Shown here in pieces: positions 18,356 to 26,026 of a stretch of 64,000 bases of DNA. Under the pieces are notes generated by a model. The model ran no database searches. It saw nothing but the letters and a program-made list of their open reading frames with translations, and was not told the origin of the DNA. Each line of letters begins with the position of its first letter. Within the stretch, counting starts at the first letter, position 1. Location: positions 248,001-312,000 of the forward strand of contig NZ_WJYA01000006.1 of assembly GCF_009709615.1 (NCBI RefSeq), given 5' to 3'. Made by a program: the position numbers and the translations under genes. The stretch comes from Winogradskyella ouciana (lineage in GTDB: Bacteria; Bacteroidota; Bacteroidia; Flavobacteriales; Flavobacteriaceae).

Positions 18356-18406
18356 ATTTATTCCTTAAAAACGGAATATTTTTAATTATTCCTTGTTTGT
18401 GGAATA
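18331..18406. promoter_or_regulatory. Six-half-site operator array upstream of satD
   Basis: Half-sites start at 18331 (TATGCC, one mismatch), 18345 (GGAATA), 18359 (TATTCC), 18373 (GGAATA), 18387 (TATTCC) and 18401 (GGAATA). Each start is exactly 14 bases from the last and orientation alternates, giving an imperfect 28-bp tandem repeat. No half-site is found at the next 14-bp step on either side (18317, 18415). The left half covers the satD promoter. This arrangement fits cooperative binding of a dimeric repressor; the protein could be SatD itself (inference). Confidence 0.7.
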
Positions 18407-18420
18407 TAAATTTAAAGCTT

Positions 18421-18687
18421 TTATTCAAAATCTTTCTCATGCCGTCTATTACGGATGCCATATTCGGTCTCTATTTTTTCGAACAAACCAATTAAAAGAA
18501 GTATTATTCCCAAAAAGCCAAAGATTAAGCACAAAAACAAGTTGAGGTCGTTGTTTTCTGAAAACATATAATCTGTAAATAAACCCACTATACAAAGGCA
18601 GATTAAGCTAATTCCAATGATTAAAATTCTAGCGTAATAGAACCGAAGTGTCCATTTGTAAATAGTGTCGATAGTTTTTTTATTCAA
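18421..18687 (-). CDS. Small two-helix membrane protein
   Basis: 88 aa with two membrane helices (about 20-40 and 50-68) and a charged end (RNRRHEKDFE). It overlaps the end of rmuC by 8 bases and so is probably translated with it. I do not recognise the family. Confidence 0.6.
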   Translation of the reverse strand: MNKKTIDTIYKWTLRFYYARILIIGISLICLCIVGLFTDYMFSENNDLNLFLCLIFGFLGIILLLIGLFEKIETEYGIRNRRHEKDFE

Positions 18688-20002
18688 AATCTTCAGAAGC
18701 TCTTTTTATAATCTTCTCGGGTAATGCTTTTTTGGCTTTAGCGCCCATTTTTTTAATCTTTTCAACGCGCGAAATAAGATTGCCCTTACCTTCAACTAAC
18801 TTATTCATAGCAGAAGAATAATCGTTTTTGGCAGCATCTATCTTTTTACCAACACCTGTTAAATCGGTTACCAAGCCTTCAAACTTATCATAGAGCGCAC
18901 CAGCTTGTCTAGCAATTTCAATGGCATTCTGCTGTTGCTTTTCATTGTTCCACATGGTATCGATAGTACGCAACGTGGCCAAAAGGGTAGAAGGTGTTAC
19001 AATGACAATGTTTTGCTCAAACGCTTTGTTGTAAAGTGTATTGTCTTCATTAATGGCTACAGCAAAAGCAGGCTCAATAGGAATAAACATTAACACAAAG
19101 TCTGGAGATTCTATATCGTATAAATCGTGATAATTCTTAGCAGAAAGATCGTCAACATGTTTTTTAATGGAATTTACATGCGCTTTTAGATACATAGCTC
19201 TCTCCTCATCCTCGGCATTTACCAACCGCTCATAAGCCGTTAATGACACTTTAGAGTCAATAATCATTTTCTTCGAATCGGGAAGATGCAATACCACATC
19301 TGGCATTACGCGACTTCCATCTTCGCGAGTAAAGTTCTGCTGAACAAAATACTCTCTATCCTTTTCCAGTCCAGATTTCTCTAAAACACGCTCTAACACC
19401 AATTCGCCCCAATTCCCTTGCGTTTTGCTATCACCTTTTAGGGCTTTGGTTAAATTGGTAGCTTCAAGTGCCATTTGTTGGTTAAGGTCCTTTAAACCAA
19501 GTAGTTGTTCTTTTAAAGCCGAATGCATACTTATGCTCTCCTTTTGGGTGTCTTCAACTTTCTTTTCAAACGTTTTTATTTTCTCTTCAAGGGGATTGAG
19601 GATGTTTTTGATGTTCTCTTTGTTCTGAAGCGTGAATTTTTCTGATTTTTCATCCAAGATTTTTGAAGCCATCAATTCAAAATCCTTTCTTAGTTGTTCT
19701 TGTTGCTTGGCTAACTCTTCATCTCGCTTTAAATTTTGTTGTTGAAGGTTCTCATATTCGGTATTTCGTCTAGATAATTCGGTATTTAAAAAGTCTTTTT
19801 CTTTTCTAATAGCTTCGCGATCCGTTTCAATTTTCTCTATAGTCTGCTTGAGTTCTCCAATGGTATTATTAAGTTGTAGTTGGCGTTCTTCAAGGGCACT
19901 TTTGTCTCCTTTGCTTTTGAGTTGTGCAAACTTAAGCCCAATAAATGCGCCAATTCCTGCTGAAAAAATGATAGCTATAAATAGAATGAGTGTGTCGTTC
20001 AT
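18680..20002 (-). CDS. rmuC: DNA recombination protein RmuC
   Basis: 440 aa. One N-terminal membrane helix (TLILFIAIIFSAGIGAFIGL) and a long coiled coil (about 25-190) precede the RmuC nuclease-like domain: LKGDSKTQGNWGELVLERVLE, VMPDVVLHLPDSKKMIIDSKVSLTAYERL and VIVTPSTLLATLRTI. RmuC limits recombination at inverted repeats and has a PD-(D/E)XK-like fold. It is followed by the small membrane protein in an overlapping arrangement. Confidence 0.93.
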   Translation of the reverse strand: MNDTLILFIAIIFSAGIGAFIGLKFAQLKSKGDKSALEERQLQLNNTIGELKQTIEKIETDREAIRKEKDFLNTELSRRNTEYENLQQQNLKRDEELAKQQEQLRKDFELMASKILDEKSEKFTLQNKENIKNILNPLEEKIKTFEKKVEDTQKESISMHSALKEQLLGLKDLNQQMALEATNLTKALKGDSKTQGNWGELVLERVLEKSGLEKDREYFVQQNFTREDGSRVMPDVVLHLPDSKKMIIDSKVSLTAYERLVNAEDEERAMYLKAHVNSIKKHVDDLSAKNYHDLYDIESPDFVLMFIPIEPAFAVAINEDNTLYNKAFEQNIVIVTPSTLLATLRTIDTMWNNEKQQQNAIEIARQAGALYDKFEGLVTDLTGVGKKIDAAKNDYSSAMNKLVEGKGNLISRVEKIKKMGAKAKKALPEKIIKRASEDFE

Positions 20003-20040
20003 GTTGAAAAAGAGAATTTATCAAAGATACATTTTTAGGT

Positions 20041-20068
20041 CGAAATTTGAAGTATGAAGCCCGAAGAT
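20041..20068 (+). repeat. GAAG-type interspersed repeat (copy 2)
   Basis: GAAATTTGAAGTATGAAGCC followed by CGAAGATGAA lies in the 73-base gap between the B12 ATPase gene and rmuC. It is the same degenerate family as the copies at 2034, 21462 and 31399. Confidence 0.5.
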
Positions 20069-20075
20069 GAATACG

Positions 20076-20897
20076 CTATTTCTTAATTCGAAAACTTCCG
20101 GATTTATCATCAAATAAAATTAAATCTTCAGGAAAAAGAGATTCAAATACACCTTTTGAAATTAATTGACATGGCTGGCCGCAAACTACATCATCTTTTC
20201 GCATAACAATCATAGTGTCACATAGCTGAATGGCTAAATCAATTTCATGTGAAGAAAATAAAATTGTTTTCCCGGTTTCTTTGGTGAGCTTTTGTAAGAG
20301 CTTTAAAATATAGGCTTTGTGATACATGTCGAGATGCGTGGTGGGCTCATCCAAAACAATCACATCGGTATCTTGAGCCAAAGCACGAGCAATCATCACC
20401 TTTTGTAACTGACCATCACTGAGTTCGTAGCATCTTTTGTCTTTTAAATCAAAAATATTGACCTGCTTTAAAGACGAATTGATAATAGAGATATCTTTAT
20501 CTGTTAAGTTGCCTATCCAATTGGTATAAGGATGCCTTCCTAGAGCTACTAACTCATATACTGAAAGATTTTTTGAGGTTAATTGTTCAGTGAGCACAAT
20601 GCTAAGCTGCTTTGCCAAATCTGTAGTAGAAGTGGATTTTAAATCTTTGTCATCTAAAAGAATAGTCCCTGATAACGCAGGCTGTACTTTAATCAAGGTT
20701 CTTAAAAGTGTTGACTTACCAATTCCGTTTGCTCCAACCAAACCAATGAGTTGACCTTGTTGTAATTCAAAATTAATATTTGACGCCACAACAGTTTCAG
20801 CTTTCTTGGTTTTGTAACCTATGGAAAGTTGTTCTGCTTTAAGGATGATATTTTGGCTTTTTTTTGACACGAATACAACTCTATAAACGGTTTTCAA
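20076..20897 (-). CDS. btuD: B12/siderophore-type ABC transporter ATP-binding protein (BtuD/FecE-like)
   Basis: 273 aa from ATG 20897; a GTG at 20870 is an alternative start that would avoid the 17-base overlap with the upstream gene. Walker A is GANGIGKSTLL, the signature motif is LSDGQLQK, Walker B is DVIVLDEPTTHLD and the switch His is in SSHEIDLA. This is the FecE/BtuD/FhuC class of importer ATPases. The context (cobalamin riboswitch and receptor, permease, binding protein) points to vitamin B12, although the protein family alone does not separate B12 from ferric chelates. Confidence 0.9.
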   Translation of the reverse strand: MKTVYRVVFVSKKSQNIILKAEQLSIGYKTKKAETVVASNINFELQQGQLIGLVGANGIGKSTLLRTLIKVQPALSGTILLDDKDLKSTSTTDLAKQLSIVLTEQLTSKNLSVYELVALGRHPYTNWIGNLTDKDISIINSSLKQVNIFDLKDKRCYELSDGQLQKVMIARALAQDTDVIVLDEPTTHLDMYHKAYILKLLQKLTKETGKTILFSSHEIDLAIQLCDTMIVMRKDDVVCGQPCQLISKGVFESLFPEDLILFDDKSGSFRIKK

Positions 20898-21498
20898 TGT
20901 TTAAATAAACATATATAACGGAAAAATAATGGATTGCCAAAATGATTTGAATTTGTTCACTGCCGTAATCTATTTTTTTATAACTATTTATTAAAGACTC
21001 ATCAAAAAGTCCAGGATTATAATCACCAGTAGCTATCATTCTATCAGAATACTTTTTAACGATTTCATTTTCTTTACCAATGTCTTTTAAAAATCTTTGA
21101 TACTTACCATTATACTTTGGTGCTAATCGATTAAACTTGGTTCGGTTTTCTTTGATAACTCCTGAACTTACCACCCAAATTTCATCCATAGTAGATTTTG
21201 ATATTGAATTTAAAACTTTATCAAAATCTTCAAGTTTCATAGTGCTATAAATAGCATCAATGCCTTTTGTTCGACATTCATTGAAAAAGTTATCAAATGC
21301 TATTAAAAAGTTTTGATTTTCACTTTTCAATATTTCAGAAATAAAAAAATCATTGATTTTATTTAAATCTTTAATTTGAGCCTCAGTAAAGTGTTTCTCT
21401 AATTCTGGTGAGCTATAATCTTTATTACAGCTAACTAGTGTAAGCATTAAGCAAACAAAAATACTTCTAACTTCAAACTTCATACTTCTAACTTTCAT
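20881..21498 (-). CDS. Unknown lipoprotein inside the B12 transport operon
   Basis: 205 aa beginning MKVRSMKFEVRSIFVCLMLTLVSC; the second Met (21483) is an equally good start. The lipobox LVSC puts the lipidated Cys at residue 24. The mature part is alpha-helical and lysine-rich (AQIKDLNKINDFFISEIL ... FDNFFNECRTKG ... KYQRFLKDIGKENEIVKKYSDRM) and matches no family I recognise. It sits between the permease and ATPase genes, directly abutting the permease stop. The first 12 codons are made from an interspersed repeat (see 21462-21498). Confidence 0.75.
   Translation of the reverse strand: MKVRSMKFEVRSIFVCLMLTLVSCNKDYSSPELEKHFTEAQIKDLNKINDFFISEILKSENQNFLIAFDNFFNECRTKGIDAIYSTMKLEDFDKVLNSISKSTMDEIWVVSSGVIKENRTKFNRLAPKYNGKYQRFLKDIGKENEIVKKYSDRMIATGDYNPGLFDESLINSYKKIDYGSEQIQIILAIHYFSVIYVYLNIENRL
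21462..21498 (-). repeat. GAAG-type interspersed repeat (copy 3) forming a gene start
   Basis: On the minus strand the first codons of the lipoprotein gene read GAAAGTTAGAAGTATGAAG then TTTGAAGTTAGAAGTAT, two units of the GAAGTTAGAAGTATGAAG family. Translated, the repeat supplies KVRSMKFEVRS, a basic n-region for the signal peptide. Confidence 0.65.
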
Positions 21499-22521
21499 CT
21501 AAAACATCATTTTTCGTTGTCTTACCAATAACCATATTACAACAGGCGCACCAACCAAAGCTGTTATGGCATTAATTGGTAAAGTGTAATCGCTTCCAGG
21601 AATTTGAGCAATACTGTCACAAATTAATATAACTATCGCTCCATATAGAAATACAGCTGGCAATAGCACTTTGTGATTCGAGGTTTTAAATATTTGACGT
21701 GTTAAATGCGGAATCGCCAAACCAATAAAAGCAATTGGACCAGCAAAGGCTGTAATTGTTCCTGCAATAAGGCTAGTTGCTAAAATAATAATTAGTCTGC
21801 TTTGTTTTAAATTAAGACCTAAACTCTTGGCATAATTATCTCCAAGTAATAAACTATTTAGACCTTTGATGGAGGCAATACTCAAAATAAGACCAATAAG
21901 ATAAATCCCGAAGAAAATTAGTAACTCATCCCAGGATAAATTGCTTAAGCTACCGAAACCCCAAAAAATGTATTGTTGTAATTGCTCGGCTGAACTAAAG
22001 TAGGAGAGTACACTAACCACAGCAGCCGTAATACTGCCAAACATTAAACCGATGATAAGAATAGCCATAGTATCTCGGACTTTGTTTGAAACCGCCAAAA
22101 CAGCCAATAGTACCAAGAAACTGCCTAAACTAGCAGCAATAACAATACTCCATTTAGAAATAAGTGCTGTGGCGAATAGACTTCCAAATAGCCCAGAACC
22201 TAAAATCACCAAAGCAACACCAAGACTTGCACCAGAGCTGATACCCAAGACAAATGGACCTGCTAAGGGATTTCTAAATAAGGTTTGCATTAACAATCCT
22301 GAAATGCCTAAACCAGAGCCAACCAAAATGGCTGTTATGGCTTTTGGCAATCTAAAATCGGTTACAATTACCTCCCAAGTGCTATTCTCTATAGTTCCGA
22401 AAAGACTACCAAAAATACTATCCATCGGAATACTAATAGAGCCTAAACTTATATTCACAAAAAAACATAGCAATAAAATTACTGAGAGCGCTATGAATTG
22501 GTATTTGTAGTTGATTTTCAT
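21499..22521 (-). CDS. btuC: FecCD/BtuC-family ABC transporter permease
   Basis: 340 aa, about ten membrane helices. It contains the family signatures LPKAITAILVGSGLGISGLLMQTLFRNPLAGPFVLGISSGASLG near the N-terminus and AGPIAFIGLAIPHLTRQIF with the C-terminal helix GAPVVIWLL. It forms the inner-membrane channel of a B12 or iron-chelate importer. It lies between the binding protein (46 bases upstream, with a 32-bp palindrome in the gap) and the unknown lipoprotein. Confidence 0.92.
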   Translation of the reverse strand: MKINYKYQFIALSVILLLCFFVNISLGSISIPMDSIFGSLFGTIENSTWEVIVTDFRLPKAITAILVGSGLGISGLLMQTLFRNPLAGPFVLGISSGASLGVALVILGSGLFGSLFATALISKWSIVIAASLGSFLVLLAVLAVSNKVRDTMAILIIGLMFGSITAAVVSVLSYFSSAEQLQQYIFWGFGSLSNLSWDELLIFFGIYLIGLILSIASIKGLNSLLLGDNYAKSLGLNLKQSRLIIILATSLIAGTITAFAGPIAFIGLAIPHLTRQIFKTSNHKVLLPAVFLYGAIVILICDSIAQIPGSDYTLPINAITALVGAPVVIWLLVRQRKMMF

Positions 22522-22529
22522 TATTTATA

Positions 22530-22561
22530 AGACCTCACAGGTTTTAAAACCTGTGAGGTCT
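22530..22561. repeat. Perfect 32-bp palindrome in the B12 transport operon
   Basis: AGACCTCACAGGTTTT is followed directly by its exact reverse complement AAAACCTGTGAGGTCT. It fills the gap between the binding-protein and permease genes. I recall this sequence as a recurrent intergenic palindrome in Bacteroidota. In RNA it would form a 16-bp hairpin. Confidence 0.85.
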
Positions 22562-22567
22562 CTTGTT

Positions 22568-23728
22568 TTATTTAAGTTTCTTAAAGAAATATGGAGTATA
22601 ACCATCTAACAATTCCGGATGGCAAATTTTTATTAAATCCTTTAAGACCAAATCAGGTCTTGCTGTACCTAACTCGTAATATAATACTCCACCGGTTTCT
22701 CCCTTTGCATTGGTAAATGAGAAAACGTTGTTGGTTTTAAAAGCTTCAAAATTTGTATATAAAGAACTCGCTTTTTTCAACTGCTCTAAACTACTGTAAT
22801 AGGATGGATTTAACCATATATCAGCATCTTTTGCTTTGTCTAGCACAGCTTCAAAGCTTAATGCTAAGCTTCCATTTCCAGAGGTGTCACTCCAAAGGTA
22901 GTTGACGTTAGCATCATTTAAAAATTGTGCTTCGGGACTAGAACCATTTGGTAAATACCAAACATCTTTATGCATGGCTCCACTTAAAACTGTTGGTTGC
23001 GTTTTGGCTTGCTTCGCAATAGATTTTGCTTTTAAATAATCTTTTTCGATGTTTTTAAAAATGGAATCCGCCTTTTGTTCTTGATTAAAAAGCACACCGA
23101 AGAATTTTATCCATTCTGCTTTTGCCAAAGCTGAGGATTCTACCCAATCGCCATTATAAATTACAGGAACACCAGCTTTTTTTATAGTTTCAAAAGTCTT
23201 GTTGACTCCATCTACACCAAAACCAATCACCACATCTGGATTAAGCTCTAAAAGCACTTCAGTATTGATGCCTTCATTTTTACCGAGTTCCCTTACTTTA
23301 CCTTCATTGATTCGCTTTCTGGTTTTTTCTGAAGAAATATAGTCTGTTTCAGGAAAACCGATTAAAGTTTGTTCTACACCCAACAATTCTAAAGCTGGAA
23401 TGTGAGTCGTGGATGTAACGACGAGCTTTGTAATATCATTTGTAATGACACCGTCATAAGCATCTCTAGGAAAAGTCATTTTTGATAGCTGTTCCTTAGA
23501 AGCAATAAGATATTTATAGTTTTTCTTAGCTTCAGGCCAAGGTGTTTCAATGGTTAAAATTTTATAATCTCTGTTGTCAGTTACTGAAAAGCCTTTGGCG
23601 TATTTTAAATTTATTGAACTTTTATCTAAGGGAGGAAGATCTCTTTTGATGCCTTTATCCTCTTTGCAACTGCTAAATAGAATTAAAATCGGTAAAAAAA
23701 TATAGAGTGTTTTTTTCAAAATCATCAA
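22568..23728 (-). CDS. btuF: Periplasmic binding lipoprotein of B12-type importer (BtuF/FecB-like)
   Basis: 386 aa with a lipoprotein signal (ILKKTLYIFLPILILFSSC, Cys at residue 21 from the first of two Mets). The mature protein shows the class III binding-protein pattern: KLVVTSTTHIPALELLGVEQTLIGFPETDYI, ELGKNEGINTEVLLELNPDVVIGFGVDGVNKTFETIKKAGVPVIYNGDW and the C-terminal ARPDLVLKDLIKICHPELL. It would bind cobalamin or a related chelate and hand it to the permease. It heads the minus-strand transport operon, divergent from the receptor gene. Confidence 0.88.
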   Translation of the reverse strand: MMILKKTLYIFLPILILFSSCKEDKGIKRDLPPLDKSSINLKYAKGFSVTDNRDYKILTIETPWPEAKKNYKYLIASKEQLSKMTFPRDAYDGVITNDITKLVVTSTTHIPALELLGVEQTLIGFPETDYISSEKTRKRINEGKVRELGKNEGINTEVLLELNPDVVIGFGVDGVNKTFETIKKAGVPVIYNGDWVESSALAKAEWIKFFGVLFNQEQKADSIFKNIEKDYLKAKSIAKQAKTQPTVLSGAMHKDVWYLPNGSSPEAQFLNDANVNYLWSDTSGNGSLALSFEAVLDKAKDADIWLNPSYYSSLEQLKKASSLYTNFEAFKTNNVFSFTNAKGETGGVLYYELGTARPDLVLKDLIKICHPELLDGYTPYFFKKLK

Positions 23729-23735
23729 TTTCTTT

Positions 23736-23767
23736 CAAAAGTAATATTATTTAAAGTTTTGTGTCAA
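23736..23767 (-). promoter_or_regulatory. Promoter of the minus-strand B12 transport operon
   Basis: On the minus strand TTG (23767-23765), 21 bases, then TACTTTTG (23743-23736). The predicted transcript would start almost at the btuF start codon, so it is nearly leaderless and cannot carry a riboswitch of its own. Confidence 0.6.
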
Positions 23768-23784
23768 TCATTAAACAAAATGTT

Positions 23785-23792
23785 TAGTTTTG
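23785..23792 (+). promoter_or_regulatory. -7 element for the riboswitch/btuB transcript
   Basis: TAGTTTTG fits TAnnTTTG. The nearest upstream TTG (23759-23761) is 23 bases away, longer than the usual spacer. Transcription would begin near 23799, at the start of the riboswitch. Confidence 0.5.
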
Positions 23793-23799
23793 CGCCGAA

Positions 23800-23986
23800 A
23801 TTAGGTTCCAATCCTTAACCGATTGGATTAAAAGGGAATTTGGTGCGAATAAAATTTTCAATTCCAAAACTGTTCCCGCAACTGTAAGCTATAAAGCTTG
23901 TTATAACCTTCAATGTCACTGTACCGAAACCTAGGTATGGGAAGACGAATAGCAAGACGCAAGTCAGGAGACCTGCCAATTTCAAC
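23800..23986 (+). ncRNA. Cobalamin (B12) riboswitch
   Basis: The conserved parts appear in order: AAAGGGAATTTGGTGCGAA, TTCCAAAACTGTTCCCGCAACTGTAAGC, the CACTG of the B12 box region at about 23917-23921, GGGAAGACG at 23939-23947 and AAGTCAGGAGACCTGCC at the 3' end. It ends about 72 bases before the btuB-like start codon, so it can control that gene's expression when adenosylcobalamin or another cobalamin binds. It occupies most of the 330-base gap between the divergent genes. Confidence 0.95.
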
Positions 23987-24058
23987 ATAGAAGTCAAACT
24001 TTCGGGATAAAAGTTTACATACTAATTTCAGTGTGTTCTCGAGTAATTAAATTTTAAA

Positions 24059-25990
24059 ATGAACAAAACAAAAGTGTTTTGTAGCATACTTGGTTTAGGT
24101 ATGCTATCTGTTGGATTTGCACAAAAAGAGCAAGATTCAGTAAAAGTTGAGAAGTTAGAGGAAGTGGTAGTTACAGACTCAAAGTTTCAACTAAGACGAG
24201 AAAATTCGAGTAAGGTCATTACTAAGATTACCTCAGAAGATTTAGAAAAACTACAAGGACAGTCCATTGCCGAAATTATCGGTAGAACGGTTGGTGTAGA
24301 AATTAACGGTGTTCGCAGCAACGCTGGTCAGAACCTAAGTTATTTTATTCGTGGTGGACGTAATCGCCAGGTTTTAATACTTATTGATGGAGTACAGGTT
24401 ACTGACCCATCTCAAATTGCCAATGATTACGATTTACGTTTGTTAAATGCGGACCAAGTAGAATCTATTGAGATTTTAAAGGGTGCATCGAGCACACTGT
24501 ACGGAACAGGTGCTGCAACTGCTGTTATTAATATTAAACTCAAGGAAGCCTCAAAAAAAGCTATTAACTTGAATTTGAGAAGCACATTAGGTACCAATCA
24601 ATCTTCAGATGAAAATAATTATGCTATTGAGGATTTTAGAAATAGTGTTTCTGTAAATGGACAATTAGGTAAATTTAATTATTTGGCCAGCTTCGGACAT
24701 CAATTTACAGACGGATTATCAGCAATAGAGGGTGTTACAGAGTCTGATGCTTTTAACAGTCACAACGGAAATGTAAAGTTGGGATATAAGTTCAGTAATG
24801 CATTTAAATTGAGCACTTATGCAAGTTTTGATAACTATAAGGCCGATTTTGATGATAGTTTTGGTCTGATGGATGCAGACAATGTATCAATCTCCCAACA
24901 ATATAGAATAGGTGCGTCACCAGAATTTAATTATAAACGAGGAAGCATCACCGTGAATGCTGCTTATAATGATGTTGAGCGCGAGATTGAATCTGGTTTC
25001 CCTTCACAATTTAATGCACAGAGTATAGTCGTAGATGCTTTTAATCGCTATAATTTTAGCGATACATTCTACACTGTTTTGGGAATTAACTATCAAGATA
25101 ACCAAATGGAAACTTTTACTATTCCTTTTGGTGAAACGGATTTTAGTCAAGCAATAGACCCAGAAACTGCACAATTTACAATTACAGATCCATATGTAAA
25201 CGTGGTTTATGTTTCAGATTTTGGATTGAATGTCAATGCTGGTGCGCGATTAAACAATCATAGCGAATATGGGAGTCACTTTGTTTATAGTGTAAATCCT
25301 TCTTATAAAATTGATTTGGAATTTGGTTATGTAAAGGGTTTGGCGAGTTATAGTACAGCTTTTATCACATCATCTTTATATCAATTGTTTGAGCCTAGTT
25401 TTGGAAACCCTGATTTAGAACCCGAAGAGAATCAAACCATTGAAGTAGGAGCAGAGTTTAATATTAAGGATAGAGCCACTTTAAGTTTGGTTTACTTCAC
25501 AAGAAATGAAGATAATTTTATTGATTTTGTAGATACTGGTGGTTTTGTGTTTCAATATCAAAATATCGATGAATCTTTTACTGCTAGTGGTTTGGAACTG
25601 GTTGCACAAATAAAAGTGATTAAGGACATGAACCTTAATCTAAATGGAACTTACACAACTTTAGATGAAGACTTAAGTCTTAGGATTCCTGAAATAAAGA
25701 TCAATACGAGATTGGACTATGCGCTTTCAGAACTAATGCAAATAAGCTTGTCTTTTCAATATAATGATGAGAGAGAAGATCTGGTATTTAACAATGAAAC
25801 TTTTGAAAATGATTCAGTGACGCTCGATTCTTATGGGTTGCTGGATTTTTACATCAGCCATAAAATCATCAACAATAAAATGACAGTGTTTGCAAACCTT
25901 ACAAACATTTTTAATGAAGACTATCAAGAACTTTTTGGTTTTACAACTAAGGGAAGGGGATTTAATTTAGGGTTTAACCTCATGTTGTAG
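24059..25990 (+). CDS. btuB: TonB-dependent vitamin B12 receptor (BtuB-like)
   Basis: 643 aa. Signal peptide (MNKTKVFCSILGLGMLSVGFA), a TonB box-like EEVVVTDS at about 35, a plug domain (LQGQSIAEIIGRTVGVEI ... FIRGGRNRQVLILIDGVQVTDPS ... VESIEILKGASSTLYG) and a beta-barrel ending in LGFNLML with an aromatic-rich final strand. The length is typical of BtuB. The cobalamin riboswitch directly upstream makes B12 the likely substrate. Confidence 0.93.
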   Translation: MNKTKVFCSILGLGMLSVGFAQKEQDSVKVEKLEEVVVTDSKFQLRRENSSKVITKITSEDLEKLQGQSIAEIIGRTVGVEINGVRSNAGQNLSYFIRGGRNRQVLILIDGVQVTDPSQIANDYDLRLLNADQVESIEILKGASSTLYGTGAATAVINIKLKEASKKAINLNLRSTLGTNQSSDENNYAIEDFRNSVSVNGQLGKFNYLASFGHQFTDGLSAIEGVTESDAFNSHNGNVKLGYKFSNAFKLSTYASFDNYKADFDDSFGLMDADNVSISQQYRIGASPEFNYKRGSITVNAAYNDVEREIESGFPSQFNAQSIVVDAFNRYNFSDTFYTVLGINYQDNQMETFTIPFGETDFSQAIDPETAQFTITDPYVNVVYVSDFGLNVNAGARLNNHSEYGSHFVYSVNPSYKIDLEFGYVKGLASYSTAFITSSLYQLFEPSFGNPDLEPEENQTIEVGAEFNIKDRATLSLVYFTRNEDNFIDFVDTGGFVFQYQNIDESFTASGLELVAQIKVIKDMNLNLNGTYTTLDEDLSLRIPEIKINTRLDYALSELMQISLSFQYNDEREDLVFNNETFENDSVTLDSYGLLDFYISHKIINNKMTVFANLTNIFNEDYQELFGFTTKGRGFNLGFNLML

Positions 25991-25996
25991 TCAATG

Positions 25997-26026
25997 AAAA
26001 AAGCCGCTTTAAAGCGGCTTTTTTTT
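25997..26026. terminator. Bidirectional terminator between btuB and S41 protease
   Basis: AAAAAAGCCGCTTT followed by AAAGCGGCTTTTTT is a perfect palindrome with A/T tracts on both sides, between convergent genes. It overlaps the protease stop codon. Confidence 0.92.

Noticed and set aside
18331..18406. The satD-upstream repeats as a CRISPR array
   Set aside because: Units are 28 bp head to tail with no unique spacers, and no cas genes are near; the pattern is that of an operator.
22052..22510. Plus-strand frame of 152 codons opposite the permease gene
   Set aside because: Shadow of the BtuC-like permease; no start context, signal or family features.
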